A stretch of 13,388 nt of DNA from Anaeromyxobacter sp. (GTDB lineage: Bacteria > Myxococcota > Myxococcia > Myxococcales > Anaeromyxobacteraceae). The DNA is taken from positions 1 through 13,388 of the forward strand of contig JAHWYA010000009.1 in assembly GCA_020028115.1 (NCBI GenBank). The letters run 5' to 3'. Below the pieces are notes generated by a model. The model ran no database searches, was not told the origin of the DNA, and saw nothing but the letters and a program-made list of their open reading frames with translations. Below, piece by piece: positions 1 through 5,898 of the stretch. How positions within the stretch are numbered: position 1 is the stretch's first letter; each line of letters opens with the position of its first letter. Position numbers and translations under genes: made by a program.

Positions 1-306
1 ACACGACCCGCGGTTCGCGCCGCGATCCCACCGCCCGGGAACCTGAGCCCGGATACGCGCTCGGGACGGGATGACGCCGGCCGTCCGGCGCCATATGCCG
101 CGCCGACGATGGCCTCCACGTCGCGCCGGCTCCCTCGTTGCCCCGGATCCCGCACCGCCGACGAAACCGCCACAACGGCAAACTCGCCCCGTCCCTCGAC
201 TTCGCTCGGCCTTGGCCTCGCTACGCCGGGATGGCGACGATCTCAGGCTTCGCGACGGGCGCGCTGGCGCTCGCCCCTCCGCTCGCGCCCGACCGGACAG
301 GCGCCC
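1..306. other. No supportable gene in the first 306 bases
   Basis: Several frames are open here on both strands. Their translations are Arg/Pro/Ala-rich with no recognisable domain, the pattern expected from random high-GC sequence. No ribosome binding site plus start pair stands out. A hairpin near position 10-25 (CGCGG, six-base loop, CCGCG) resembles a T-arm, but the loop is six bases rather than seven and no other tRNA arms fit. The stretch may be downstream flank of the small gene at 307-513, or the remains of a gene cut by the window edge. Confidence 0.5.
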
Positions 307-513
307 CTACCCCACCAGCCCCGCCGGGTGAACGACGTGGATGCCGTCGTCCGTGCGGTGCATGTGCGGCCGCGAGATCCAGTGGCAGCGGCCGCAGAAC
401 GTCCCCGCGCCCGTCGGCCCAACCCGGACCTGGAGCTCGCCTCCGCAGAGAAGGCAGCCCTTCTCCAGCGCGAAGTCCCGGCTCTCGGCCTCGGTGACGT
501 GCTCGGGTCCCAT
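307..513 (-). CDS. Small zinc-ribbon-like protein, function unknown
   Basis: This is a 68-residue protein with two CxxC knuckles, Cys20/Cys23 (CLLC) and Cys40/Cys43 (CGRC), 16 residues apart. That spacing and the glycines beside the knuckles (CGG, CGRC) are typical of a treble-clef or zinc-ribbon fold that binds one zinc. A His-rich stretch follows (His44, His50, His52). There is no signal peptide or membrane segment, so it is probably cytoplasmic. I do not recognise a named family. It starts with ATG at 513 and ends with TAG at 307, on the same strand as aroF and about 100 bp downstream of it. A hairpin at 562-586 lies between them, so it may be transcribed separately or by read-through. The ribosome binding site is weak. 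The cysteine pattern supports a real gene; the role is unknown. Confidence 0.6.
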   Translation of the reverse strand: MGPEHVTEAESRDFALEKGCLLCGGELQVRVGPTGAGTFCGRCHWISRPHMHRTDDGIHVVHPAGLVG

Positions 514-561
514 GCCAGCGAGGTAACACCTGCCGGGACGATGGCAAGTGGATCGCCCCCG

Positions 562-586
562 GGAAGCCGGGCGAGCGCCCGCTTCC
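562..586 (-). terminator. Hairpin downstream of aroF
   Basis: GGAAG (562-566) pairs with CTTCC (582-586), and CGGGC (568-572) pairs with GCCCG (577-581). This gives a ten-pair stem with one bulged C and a four-base loop, 28 bases past the aroF stop. There is no clear T-tract, as is common in high-GC genomes. A second five-pair hairpin (596-600 with 606-610) sits almost at the stop codon. The likely role is aroF transcript termination or 3' end protection. Confidence 0.5.
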
Positions 587-613
587 GGCCTCCCCGAGCG
601 GCGCGCGCTCCGG

Positions 614-1627
614 CTAGAGCTGCCTGCCGACCGCCCCGGCGATCACCCGCGCCTGCCTCATCAGCCCCTCGAACTCGTCGGGGGTGAGCGACTGGTGGCC
701 GTCGGAGAGCGCCTTGTCGGGGTGGGGGTGGACCTCGACGATGATCCCGTCCGCGCCCGCGGCGATGCCGGCCCGCGCCATCGCGGCGACGTGCTTGCGG
801 AGCCCGATGCCGTGGGACGGGTCGACCACGACCGGGAGGTGGGTGAGCGCCTTCAGCACCGGGACGGCGTTCAGGTCGAGCGTGTTCCGGGTCATCGTCT
901 CGAACGTCCGGATCCCGCGCTCGCAGAGCGCCACCTGGTAGTTGCCGTAGGAGACCACGTACTCCGCCGCCATGAGCCACTCCTTCAGGGTGGCGGACGG
1001 GCCGCGCTTCAGCAGGATCGGCCTCTTCACCTGCCCGAGCTGCTTCAGGAGCGAGTAGTTCTGCATGTTGCGCGCGCCGATCTGCAGCACGTCGGCGTAG
1101 TCCGCGACCATCGGGAGGCTCTCGACGTCCATCACCTCCGTCACCACCTTGAGCCCCGTCTGCTCGCGGGCGAGGGCGAGGAGCTTCAGGCCCTGCTCCG
1201 CGAGCCCCTGGAACTCGTACGGGCTCGTGCGCGGCTTGAACGCCCCGCCGCGGAGGAACTTCGCGCCGGCCGCCTTCACCGCGTGCGCGGTCTCGAGGAT
1301 CTGCTCCTTCGACTCGACCGAGCAGGGCCCCGCCATCACGGCGATCTCGGGGCCGCCGAGCTTCGCGCCGCCGACGTCGAGGATGGTGTCCTCCTCCTTC
1401 ACCTCCCGCGAGACGAGCTTGAAGGGCTGGGAGACGCGGATCGCGTCGGCGACCCCCGGCAAGGTCTCGAACTGCCCGGGGTCGAGCCCGCCCTTGTTGC
1501 CGGTGACGCCGATGGCGACCCGCTGCGCCCCAGGGATCGTGTGGGCTTGCAGCCCCATCTCGCGGATCTTTCCGACGACCGCGTCGATCTCGGCCTGCGA
1601 CGCGTGGGGCTTCATCACGACGAGCAT
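614..1627 (-). CDS. aroF: 3-deoxy-7-phosphoheptulonate (DAHP) synthase, Thermotoga-like type
   Basis: The enzyme condenses phosphoenolpyruvate with erythrose 4-phosphate to DAHP, the first committed step of aromatic amino acid synthesis, in the cytoplasm. The 337-residue length matches the subfamily that has a short N-terminal ferredoxin/ACT-like regulatory domain (about 1-70) before the TIM barrel. Visible motifs are AGPCS (99-103), [12 protein letters not shown] (125-136), KRGPSAT (207-213), DPSHG (269-273) and the end of the barrel with Glu298 and LSDGHQS (307-313). Cys102, His272, Glu298 and Asp309 are the expected divalent-metal ligands, and Lys131/Arg133 belong to the substrate phosphate site. 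ATG at 1627 follows GGGAGAG at five-base spacing. The start agrees with the conserved family N-terminus (MLVVMKP). It is transcribed away from the hydrolase at 1851. The assignment is firm; the paralogue letter in the symbol is conventional. Confidence 0.95.
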   Translation of the reverse strand: MLVVMKPHASQAEIDAVVGKIREMGLQAHTIPGAQRVAIGVTGNKGGLDPGQFETLPGVADAIRVSQPFKLVSREVKEEDTILDVGGAKLGGPEIAVMAGPCSVESKEQILETAHAVKAAGAKFLRGGAFKPRTSPYEFQGLAEQGLKLLALAREQTGLKVVTEVMDVESLPMVADYADVLQIGARNMQNYSLLKQLGQVKRPILLKRGPSATLKEWLMAAEYVVSYGNYQVALCERGIRTFETMTRNTLDLNAVPVLKALTHLPVVVDPSHGIGLRKHVAAMARAGIAAGADGIIVEVHPHPDKALSDGHQSLTPDEFEGLMRQARVIAGAVGRQL

Positions 1628-1651
1628 GGAGGCTCTCCCGGGAAGGCCCGA

Positions 1652-1680
1652 GTCTTAACCCCGGGCCGCCGGACGCTCAA
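1652..1680 (-). promoter_or_regulatory. Candidate sigma70-type promoter for aroF
   Basis: On the minus strand TTGAGC (1680-1675) is followed after 17 bases by TAAGAC (1657-1652). This would start transcription near 1645 and leave about 18 leader bases, enough for the GGGAGAG ribosome binding site. Hexamer matches are only partial, so this is a prediction. Confidence 0.4.
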
Positions 1681-1693
1681 GCCCGGCAATGTC

Positions 1694-1744
1694 GAGCGGG
1701 GGGACACTCGGGCTGCGCCCTCGCGCCCCCCCGAGCCCCCCCCG
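1694..1744. repeat. G/C-tract intergenic repeat, copy 1
   Basis: GAGCGGGGGG (1694-1703) is followed by ACTCG and, further on, CTCGCG plus a C7-GAG-C8 tract. The same blocks occur in the same order at 3171-3229. The G6 arm can pair with the terminal C tract. This copy lies between divergent genes, so it is not simply a terminator. Confidence 0.6.
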
Positions 1745-1760
1745 TCGTAAAGACTCCCCG

Positions 1761-1782
1761 GTGTCATTGCGCCATGTGACAC
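1761..1782. promoter_or_regulatory. Candidate operator, 6-10-6 dyad
   Basis: GTGTCA (1761-1766) and TGACAC (1777-1782) are perfect inverted repeats separated by ten bases. The 22-bp span is typical of a dimeric helix-turn-helix regulator. The dyad lies in the aroF/hydrolase divergent spacer, about 70 bases before the hydrolase start. No regulator gene is present in the window, so the cognate factor is unknown. Confidence 0.4.
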
Positions 1783-1850
1783 GCTCGCCCACACGCCCCC
1801 CCTTCACTCGGCCGCCGGGCTCCTTATGTTCCGAGAGGAGGGACGGCGAG

Positions 1851-2693
1851 ATGGCGGGCGTGCTGCGGACGATCCGGCGGGCGGCGAGGATGGTGGAGCG
1901 GATCGCGCGCGAGCTCGAGCCGGGAACGCTGAACCGCGTCGAGAAGCAGACCGACTTCCGCAACCACCCGCGCCCCGTCCTCCTCGTCCACGGATGGTTC
2001 AGCTACCGGCGCACCTTCGACGTGCTCGAGCGCCGGCTGCGGCGCGACGGCTACGGCGTCTTCTCGCTCGACCTCGGCGGCGCCCGCGGCTCCTTCCTCG
2101 GCCGCGGCATCGACGACCTCGCGGACCTCGTCCGGGCGAAGGTGGAGCGGATCTACGCGCGGTACCCCGGGCTCGGACCGCTCACCATCGTCGGCCACTC
2201 GAAGGGCGGCCTCGTCGCGACCTACTACGTGAAGAAGCTCGGCGGCTGGCGGCGGACCCGGGCGGTCGTCACGCTGGGGACGGCGCACCGCGGCACGCCG
2301 AGGGCCTGGCTCGGCCTCCCCCTCGCTCCCCTCGTCCGGTCGCTCGTGCAGATGATCCCCGGCAGCCCGTTCCTCGCCCGCCTCCAGGACGGTCCCTGGC
2401 CGGCGCAGACCCGCCTCGTCTCCATCTGGTCGCGCGACGACGCCGTCTCCCCGTACCCCACCTGCCTCGTCGACACGCACGGCCTCCCGCACCTCGCGAA
2501 CGTGGAGGTCCAGGGCGGGCACCGCGCGTTCGTCGTCCGCAAGCGGATCTACGAGGTCATCGCGCGCGAGCTCCGCGCCGCCGAGGCCGAGGGGCCGGTC
2601 GTGCGCGGGCCGCTCACCGGCCTGGCGGGCGGGCGCTCGCCAGCCAAGAAGGCGGCGGCGCGCGCGCACGGAAGCGAGACGGACGCCGCGTGA
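1851..2693 (+). CDS. Alpha/beta-hydrolase, lipase/esterase type
   Basis: This is a 280-residue alpha/beta-hydrolase. The oxyanion region is VLLVHGW (43-49). The nucleophile elbow GHSKGG puts Ser117 in the canonical GxSxG. Asp196 or Asp197 (SRDD) and His224 (GGH) complete the probable Ser-Asp-His triad. The overall pattern, including TLGTAHRGTP (141-150), resembles bacterial triacylglycerol lipase and PGAP1-like esterases; acyl-ester hydrolysis is likely but the substrate is unknown. There is no signal peptide or membrane helix, so it is probably cytoplasmic. The last 30 residues form a low-complexity Ala/Lys/Arg tail beyond the fold. The frame is open further upstream to 1689, but ATG 1851 is chosen because AGGAGG (1836-1841) lies nine bases before it and the domain begins soon after. 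The next gene starts 43 bases downstream. Confidence 0.85.
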   Translation: MAGVLRTIRRAARMVERIARELEPGTLNRVEKQTDFRNHPRPVLLVHGWFSYRRTFDVLERRLRRDGYGVFSLDLGGARGSFLGRGIDDLADLVRAKVERIYARYPGLGPLTIVGHSKGGLVATYYVKKLGGWRRTRAVVTLGTAHRGTPRAWLGLPLAPLVRSLVQMIPGSPFLARLQDGPWPAQTRLVSIWSRDDAVSPYPTCLVDTHGLPHLANVEVQGGHRAFVVRKRIYEVIARELRAAEAEGPVVRGPLTGLAGGRSPAKKAAARAHGSETDAA

Positions 2694-2723
2694 CCGCGGC
2701 GGCCAGGGCGGGCGCCGGCGCGG

Positions 2724-2729
2724 TAGACT
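2724..2729 (+). promoter_or_regulatory. Candidate -10 element just upstream of the 2737 start
   Basis: TAGACT matches four of six bases of TATAAT and lies seven bases before the GTG start at 2737. If used, the transcript would begin at or next to the start codon, giving a leaderless message. No convincing -35 element is seen. Confidence 0.3.
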
Positions 2730-2736
2730 CCGCGCC

Positions 2737-3171
2737 GTGCGCAACCGCCGCTGGGACTTCCTGTACGACCGCCAGCGCCAGCCGGTGAAGGCGTACGTCC
2801 TGGAGCGGTTCGCGGAGGAGCTCGCCGCCGAGCTCGGGGCATGGCCGCCGCCCTTCGTCGAGTGGGTCTCGGACGAGCTCCGCGCCCGCTACGCGGCGGG
2901 GGCCGCCGCGCGGCCGCGCGACGACGTGCTGCGCTTCGCGCTCGAGCTCTCGCGGCTCGACCTCGAGCGCGAGTTCGAGGAGGTGGACCGGCGCCTGCGG
3001 GCGGAGGCCCACCGGCTACAGTCCCCGGCCGAGGAGGCCGCGCTCCACCTCCTCGTGCGGCTCCTCACGGAGAAGTGCCTCGGCCTCAAGGAGCACGCGG
3101 ACGCGATGCGCCTGAGCCGGGCGGACCTCGCCGGGTGCCTCGCCGACGTCGAGCGGCGCCTGTTCCGTTAG
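2737..3171 (+). CDS. Unrecognised helical protein, 144 residues
   Basis: I do not recognise a family. The protein is strongly charged (Arg/Glu-rich) and reads as almost all helix. The first 35 residues contain a WDFLYDRQRQP block. Residues about 65-95 (FALELSRLDLEREFEEVDRR) have heptad-like spacing suggesting a short coiled coil. A third helical part covers 98-143, with Cys114 and Cys134. There is no signal peptide, membrane segment or metal motif. GTG at 2737 is used as start; a Shine-Dalgarno sequence is absent and a -10-like TAGACT lies seven bases upstream. It follows the hydrolase by 43 bases on the same strand, so it could be co-transcribed or have its own leaderless transcript. Coding is supported by the coherent, non-repetitive sequence and by a following inverted repeat at the stop codon. 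Function is unknown. Confidence 0.7.
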   Translation: MRNRRWDFLYDRQRQPVKAYVLERFAEELAAELGAWPPPFVEWVSDELRARYAAGAAARPRDDVLRFALELSRLDLEREFEEVDRRLRAEAHRLQSPAEEAALHLLVRLLTEKCLGLKEHADAMRLSRADLAGCLADVERRLFR

Positions 3172-3229
3172 AGCGGGGGGCCACTCGCCTCGCCTCCGCT
3201 CGGCTCGCGCCCCCCCGACCCCCCCGCTC
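3171..3229. repeat. G/C-tract intergenic repeat, copy 2, with 10-bp inverted ends
   Basis: GAGCGGGGGG (3171-3180) and CCCCCCGCTC (3220-3229) are a perfect 10-bp inverted repeat around a 39-base middle. The middle contains ACTCG, CTCGCG and a C7-GA-C7 tract, the same ordered blocks as at 1694-1744. The element begins on the last base of the preceding stop codon. It may act in termination here, but the other copy lies between divergent genes. Confidence 0.6.
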
Positions 3230-3234
3230 GCTCC

Positions 3235-3258
3235 GGGGCAGCCTCATCCGGCTGCCCC
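3235..3258. terminator. Perfect hairpin between convergent genes
   Basis: GGGGCAGCC (3235-3243) and GGCTGCCCC (3250-3258) form a nine-pair perfect stem with the six-base loop TCATCC. The hairpin lies between the plus-strand gene ending at 3171 and the minus-strand transaldolase ending at 3274. There is no T-tract on either side. It is placed to work in both directions. Confidence 0.6.
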
Positions 3259-3273
3259 TGCGCTCGCCACGCG

Positions 3274-3927
3274 TTACTTCGCTTCCTTGGGGACCTTCTC
3301 CCAGTCCGCGAGGAACTTCTTCAGCCCCGCGTCGGTGAGCGGGTGCTTCGCGAGCTGGTCGACGACCGAGAACGGGATCGTCGCGACGTCGGCGCCGAGC
3401 TTCGCCGCCTGGAGCACGTGCACCGGGTGGCGCACGGACGCGACGAGCACCTTCGTGTCGAACCGGTAGTTCCGGTAGATCTGGAGGATGTCGCCGATGA
3501 GCTGCATCCCGTCCTGCGAGATGTCGTCGAGCCGCCCGACGAACGGCGAGATGTAGGTGGCCCCCGCCTTCGCGGCGAGGAGCGCCTGGACCGCCGAGAA
3601 GCAGAGGGTGACGTTCGTCTTCACGCCCTCCTGCGAGAGCGCCTTCACGGCCCGGAGCCCCTCGACGAGGAGCGGGACCTTGATGACGATCTGCGGCCCG
3701 AACTTCGCGAGCTCGCGGGCCTCCTTCAGCATCCCCTCGGCGTCGGTGGCGGTCACCTCCGCGGAGATGGGGCCGGGGACGAGGGCGACGATCTCCTTCA
3801 GCACGTCCGCGAAGCGCCGGCCGGTCTTGGCGACGAGCGAGGGGTTGGTCGTCACGCCGTCACACAGGCCGAGCGCGAGGGCCTTCTTGATCTCGCCGAC
3901 GTCGGCGGAGTCGATGAAGAACTGCAT
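3274..3927 (-). CDS. tal: Transaldolase, TalC/FSA-like small type
   Basis: This 217-residue enzyme belongs to the short TalC family. It transfers a dihydroxyacetone unit between sugar phosphates in the non-oxidative pentose phosphate pathway, in the cytoplasm. Motifs are MQFFIDSAD (1-9), TTNPSL (26-31), VIKVPL (81-86) with Schiff-base Lys83, TLCFS (107-111), SPFVGRLDD (127-135) and TIPFSV (183-188). Phe129 and Glu57 are the residues known to favour transaldolase; fructose-6-phosphate aldolases carry Tyr and Gln there. ATG 3927 is chosen over an in-frame ATG at 3963 because GGAGGT lies at 3936-3931 and the family begins with MQFF/MKFF. It is divergent from kdsD with 95 bases between the starts. 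Identification is firm; substrate preference rests on the two residues. Confidence 0.93.
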   Translation of the reverse strand: MQFFIDSADVGEIKKALALGLCDGVTTNPSLVAKTGRRFADVLKEIVALVPGPISAEVTATDAEGMLKEARELAKFGPQIVIKVPLLVEGLRAVKALSQEGVKTNVTLCFSAVQALLAAKAGATYISPFVGRLDDISQDGMQLIGDILQIYRNYRFDTKVLVASVRHPVHVLQAAKLGADVATIPFSVVDQLAKHPLTDAGLKKFLADWEKVPKEAK

Positions 3928-3953
3928 GCGACCTCCGGAAAGCGGGAAGGAAG

Positions 3954-3974
3954 CCGGGTGCATAGCGCACCCGG
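3954..3974. promoter_or_regulatory. Perfect 8-5-8 inverted repeat in the tal/kdsD divergent spacer
   Basis: CCGGGTGC (3954-3961), the five-base centre ATAGC, then GCACCCGG (3967-3974) form a perfect inverted repeat. It lies 27 bases upstream of the transaldolase start and about 30 bases upstream of the kdsD -10-like box. It could be a shared operator for the divergent genes or a hairpin in the tal leader. Confidence 0.5.
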
Positions 3975-4000
3975 TCGCGGTGCCGCAAGGGCGGGGAAAG

Positions 4001-4009
4001 TGCTATACC
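4001..4009 (+). promoter_or_regulatory. Extended -10 promoter candidate for kdsD
   Basis: TGCTATACC contains TATACC (4004-4009) preceded by TG at the extended -10 position. Transcription would start near 4016, only about seven bases before the ATG at 4023. No good -35 is visible, which extended -10 promoters tolerate. Confidence 0.45.
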
Positions 4010-4022
4010 GGCCCGCACTGAC

Positions 4023-5087
4023 ATGGGCAGCCGGACGAAAGCACGTCCGCGCGCGGAGTCGGCGCGGGGCGGATCCACGGTGGTGCGGCTCGCGCGCCGG
4101 AGCGGCTCCCGCCCCCGGCGCAGCGCGAAGGACCTCGTCGAGTACGGGCGGACGGTGCTCGCGGCGGAGGCCCGCGCGATCGGCGCCGTCGCCCTCGGGG
4201 ACCCGTTCGCCGAGGCGGTCCGCTGGATCCTCGACTGCAAGGGACGCGTCGTCGTCACCGGGATGGGCAAGCCCGGCTTCGTCGCGCAGAAGATCTCGGC
4301 GACGCTGGCGTCGACCGGCACCCCCTCGCTCTATGTCCACCCGGCGGAGGCCGCCCACGGCGACCTCGGCCGGATCGCGAAGGACGACGTCGTCGTCGCG
4401 CTCTCGAACTCCGGCGAGACGGAGGAGATCCTCCGGCTCCTCCCCGCGCTGAAGAAGATCGGCGTCCGCATCGTGGCGCTCACGAAGGACCGGGCGAACC
4501 CGCTCGCGCGCGGCGCCGACCTCGTCGTGCCCATCGGGAACGTGGAGGAGGCCTGCCCGATGGGGCTCGCCCCGACCGCGTCGACCGCGGTGCTCCTCGC
4601 GGTGGGCGACGCCCTCGCGATGGCGGTCCTCGCGAACCGCCCGTTCGACCGCGAGGAGTACGCGCTCTTCCACCCGGGCGGGAAGCTCGGCCGCGGCCTC
4701 ATGAAGGTCGGCGAGCTGATGCGCCAGGCGGAGGCGAACCCGGTCGTCCGCGAGGACGCCCCGCTCTCCGCCGCGGTCGCGGTCATGACCGAGACGCCCG
4801 GCCGGCCCGGCGCCGCGAGCGTCGTCGACGCCGCCGGCCGGCTCGCCGGGATCTTCACCGACGGCGACCTCCGGCGCCTCGTCGAGCACGGCCAGACCGA
4901 CTTCAACCTGCCGGTCTCGACCGCGATGGGACGGAACCCGCGCACCGTCCGGCCCGAGGCGCTCGTGGTGGACGCCGCGCGCGTCCTCCGCTCCGGCGCG
5001 ATCGACCAGGTCCCGGTCGTCGACGAGGACGGGCGCCCGGTCGGGCTCCTCGACGTGCAGGACCTCCTCGCCGCGAAGATCATCTGA
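4023..5087 (+). CDS. kdsD: D-arabinose-5-phosphate isomerase (SIS + two CBS domains)
   Basis: The enzyme interconverts D-ribulose 5-phosphate and D-arabinose 5-phosphate, the first step to the lipopolysaccharide sugar KDO. The SIS domain (about 60-215) shows VVVTGMGKPGFVAQK (76-90), STGTPS (97-102), HPAEAAHGDLG (106-116), SNSGETEE (128-135), CPMGLAPTASTA (178-189) and FHPGGKLGR (216-224). Lys83, His112, Glu135, Glu176 and His217 line up, at a constant offset of 24, with the E. coli KdsD residues Lys59, His88, Glu111, Glu152 and His193. Two CBS repeats fill about 230-354. The length is 354 against about 328 usually; the surplus is an Arg-rich N-terminus. A GTG at 4080 or 4083 could be the true start. 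The family's GMGKSG motif reads GMGKPG. The gene overlaps the following aldolase. The assignment is firm; the start is less certain. Confidence 0.92.
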   Translation: MGSRTKARPRAESARGGSTVVRLARRSGSRPRRSAKDLVEYGRTVLAAEARAIGAVALGDPFAEAVRWILDCKGRVVVTGMGKPGFVAQKISATLASTGTPSLYVHPAEAAHGDLGRIAKDDVVVALSNSGETEEILRLLPALKKIGVRIVALTKDRANPLARGADLVVPIGNVEEACPMGLAPTASTAVLLAVGDALAMAVLANRPFDREEYALFHPGGKLGRGLMKVGELMRQAEANPVVREDAPLSAAVAVMTETPGRPGAASVVDAAGRLAGIFTDGDLRRLVEHGQTDFNLPVSTAMGRNPRTVRPEALVVDAARVLRSGAIDQVPVVDEDGRPVGLLDVQDLLAAKII

Positions 5088-5779
5088 TGGCGCCCCGCCG
5101 GCGCACGCTCCGCAAGCCCGACGCGCGCCCCAGGACGGCGCCGCTCGAGCGGCGGCTCCGCGAGGAGCTCGTCGAGATCGGTCGGCGGCTGCACGCGCGC
5201 GACCTCGTCGGCGCCGCCGAGGGGAACCTCTCCGCGCGGCTCGGGCCGGACCGGTTCCTCGTCACCGCCTCGGGCGTCTCGAAGGGCCACCTCGGCCCCG
5301 GGGACCTCGTCGTCGTCGACGGCCGTGGCGAGCGGCTCCACGGGGAGAAGCGCGCCTCGACCGAGCTGCGGATGCACCTCGCCGCCTACGCTGCCCGGCC
5401 CGACGTCGGCGCCGTGGTCCACGCCCATCCCATCACGGCGGTCGCGCTCACGGTCGCCGGCGTCCCGCCGCCGTCCGATCTCGTCCCGGAGGCGGCGGTC
5501 ACCCTCGGTCCGATCGCCGTCGCGCCGTTCGCGACGCCGGGCACGGACGAGGTCCCCGCCTCGCTCGCGCCGTTCCTCGCGCGCCACGACGTCGTCCTCC
5601 TCGACCGCCACGGCGCCCTCACCCTCGGGCGGACCCTCGTCGAGGCGTTCGAGCGGATGGAGACGCTCGAGCGGGTCGCGCGCATCGCCCTCGCCGCGCG
5701 CCTCCTCGGTCGGTGCGAGCCGCTCGGGCGCGAGGTGGTCGCGCGCGTGCTCGCGGCCGCCGGGCGTCCACCGCGGTGA
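5087..5779 (+). CDS. Class II aldolase/adducin family, L-fuculose-phosphate aldolase-like
   Basis: This is a 230-residue zinc-dependent class II aldolase. Relatives cleave fuculose-1-phosphate, rhamnulose-1-phosphate or 5-deoxyribulose-1-phosphate to dihydroxyacetone phosphate and an aldehyde, or epimerise ribulose 5-phosphate. Family motifs are GAAEGNLSAR (42-51), TASGVSKG (60-67), STELRMH (91-97), VVHAHP (110-115) and DRHGALTLG (173-181). Zinc ligands would be His112, His114 and His175, with Glu93 as the probable catalytic acid. A basic extension of about 18 residues precedes the fold. ATG 5087 overlaps the kdsD stop in TGATG, which implies translational coupling and joint expression. A hairpin follows five bases after the stop. 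The family is certain. The substrate cannot be read from sequence, and coupling to KdsD suggests a sugar phosphate connected to arabinose/ribulose 5-phosphate. Confidence 0.88.
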   Translation: MAPRRRTLRKPDARPRTAPLERRLREELVEIGRRLHARDLVGAAEGNLSARLGPDRFLVTASGVSKGHLGPGDLVVVDGRGERLHGEKRASTELRMHLAAYAARPDVGAVVHAHPITAVALTVAGVPPPSDLVPEAAVTLGPIAVAPFATPGTDEVPASLAPFLARHDVVLLDRHGALTLGRTLVEAFERMETLERVARIALAARLLGRCEPLGREVVARVLAAAGRPPR

Positions 5780-5783
5780 CGCG

Positions 5784-5806
5784 GGCGAGCCTCGACGGGG
5801 CTCGCC
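5784..5806 (+). terminator. Hairpin after the kdsD-aldolase pair
   Basis: GGCGAGCC (5784-5791) and GGCTCGCC (5799-5806) form eight perfect pairs with a seven-base loop, starting five bases after the aldolase stop. There is no T-tract. The position fits an operon terminator. Confidence 0.55.
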
Positions 5807-5848
5807 ACTCACCGTGAACACCCTTCCGGGGCCTCGGTCACCCCCAAC

Positions 5849-5878
5849 TTGTTGCGGCGATCCGCGCGCGGGTATGTC
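5849..5878 (+). promoter_or_regulatory. Candidate promoter for tctBAC
   Basis: TTGTTG (5849-5854), an 18-base spacer and TATGTC (5873-5878) give a partial sigma70 match with predicted start near 5885, 14 bases before the tctB GTG. It lies in the only sizeable gap before the transporter genes. Confidence 0.35.
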
Positions 5879-5898
5879 ACCGATCACGTCCACCTACC

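Noticed and set aside
10..40. Possible tRNA 3' part at the window start
   Set aside because: The T-loop has six bases instead of seven, there is no GTTCRA consensus, and no anticodon or D arm can be assigned.
548..1750. 400-codon plus-strand frame antisense to aroF
   Set aside because: The translation is a mirror pattern of Arg/Glu/Leu/Asp typical of the antisense of GC-rich genes, while aroF on the other strand carries all catalytic motifs.
1689..1850. Upstream in-frame start for the hydrolase at 1689
   Set aside because: It would read through the G/C-tract repeat and the dyad as Pro/Arg-rich coding. The ATG at 1851 has a strong AGGAGG.
2549..3012. Minus-strand frames across the hydrolase end and the 2737 gene
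   Set aside because: They have no motifs or ribosome binding sites, and the plus-strand frame at 2737-3171 is the more protein-like one.
3274..5779. A glycolaldehyde assimilation route: FSA making arabinose 5-phosphate, then KdsD to ribulose 5-phosphate, with the class II aldolase supplying glycolaldehyde
   Set aside because: The small transaldolase carries Phe129 and Glu57, where fructose-6-phosphate aldolases have Tyr and Gln. It therefore looks like a true transaldolase, which removes the key step.
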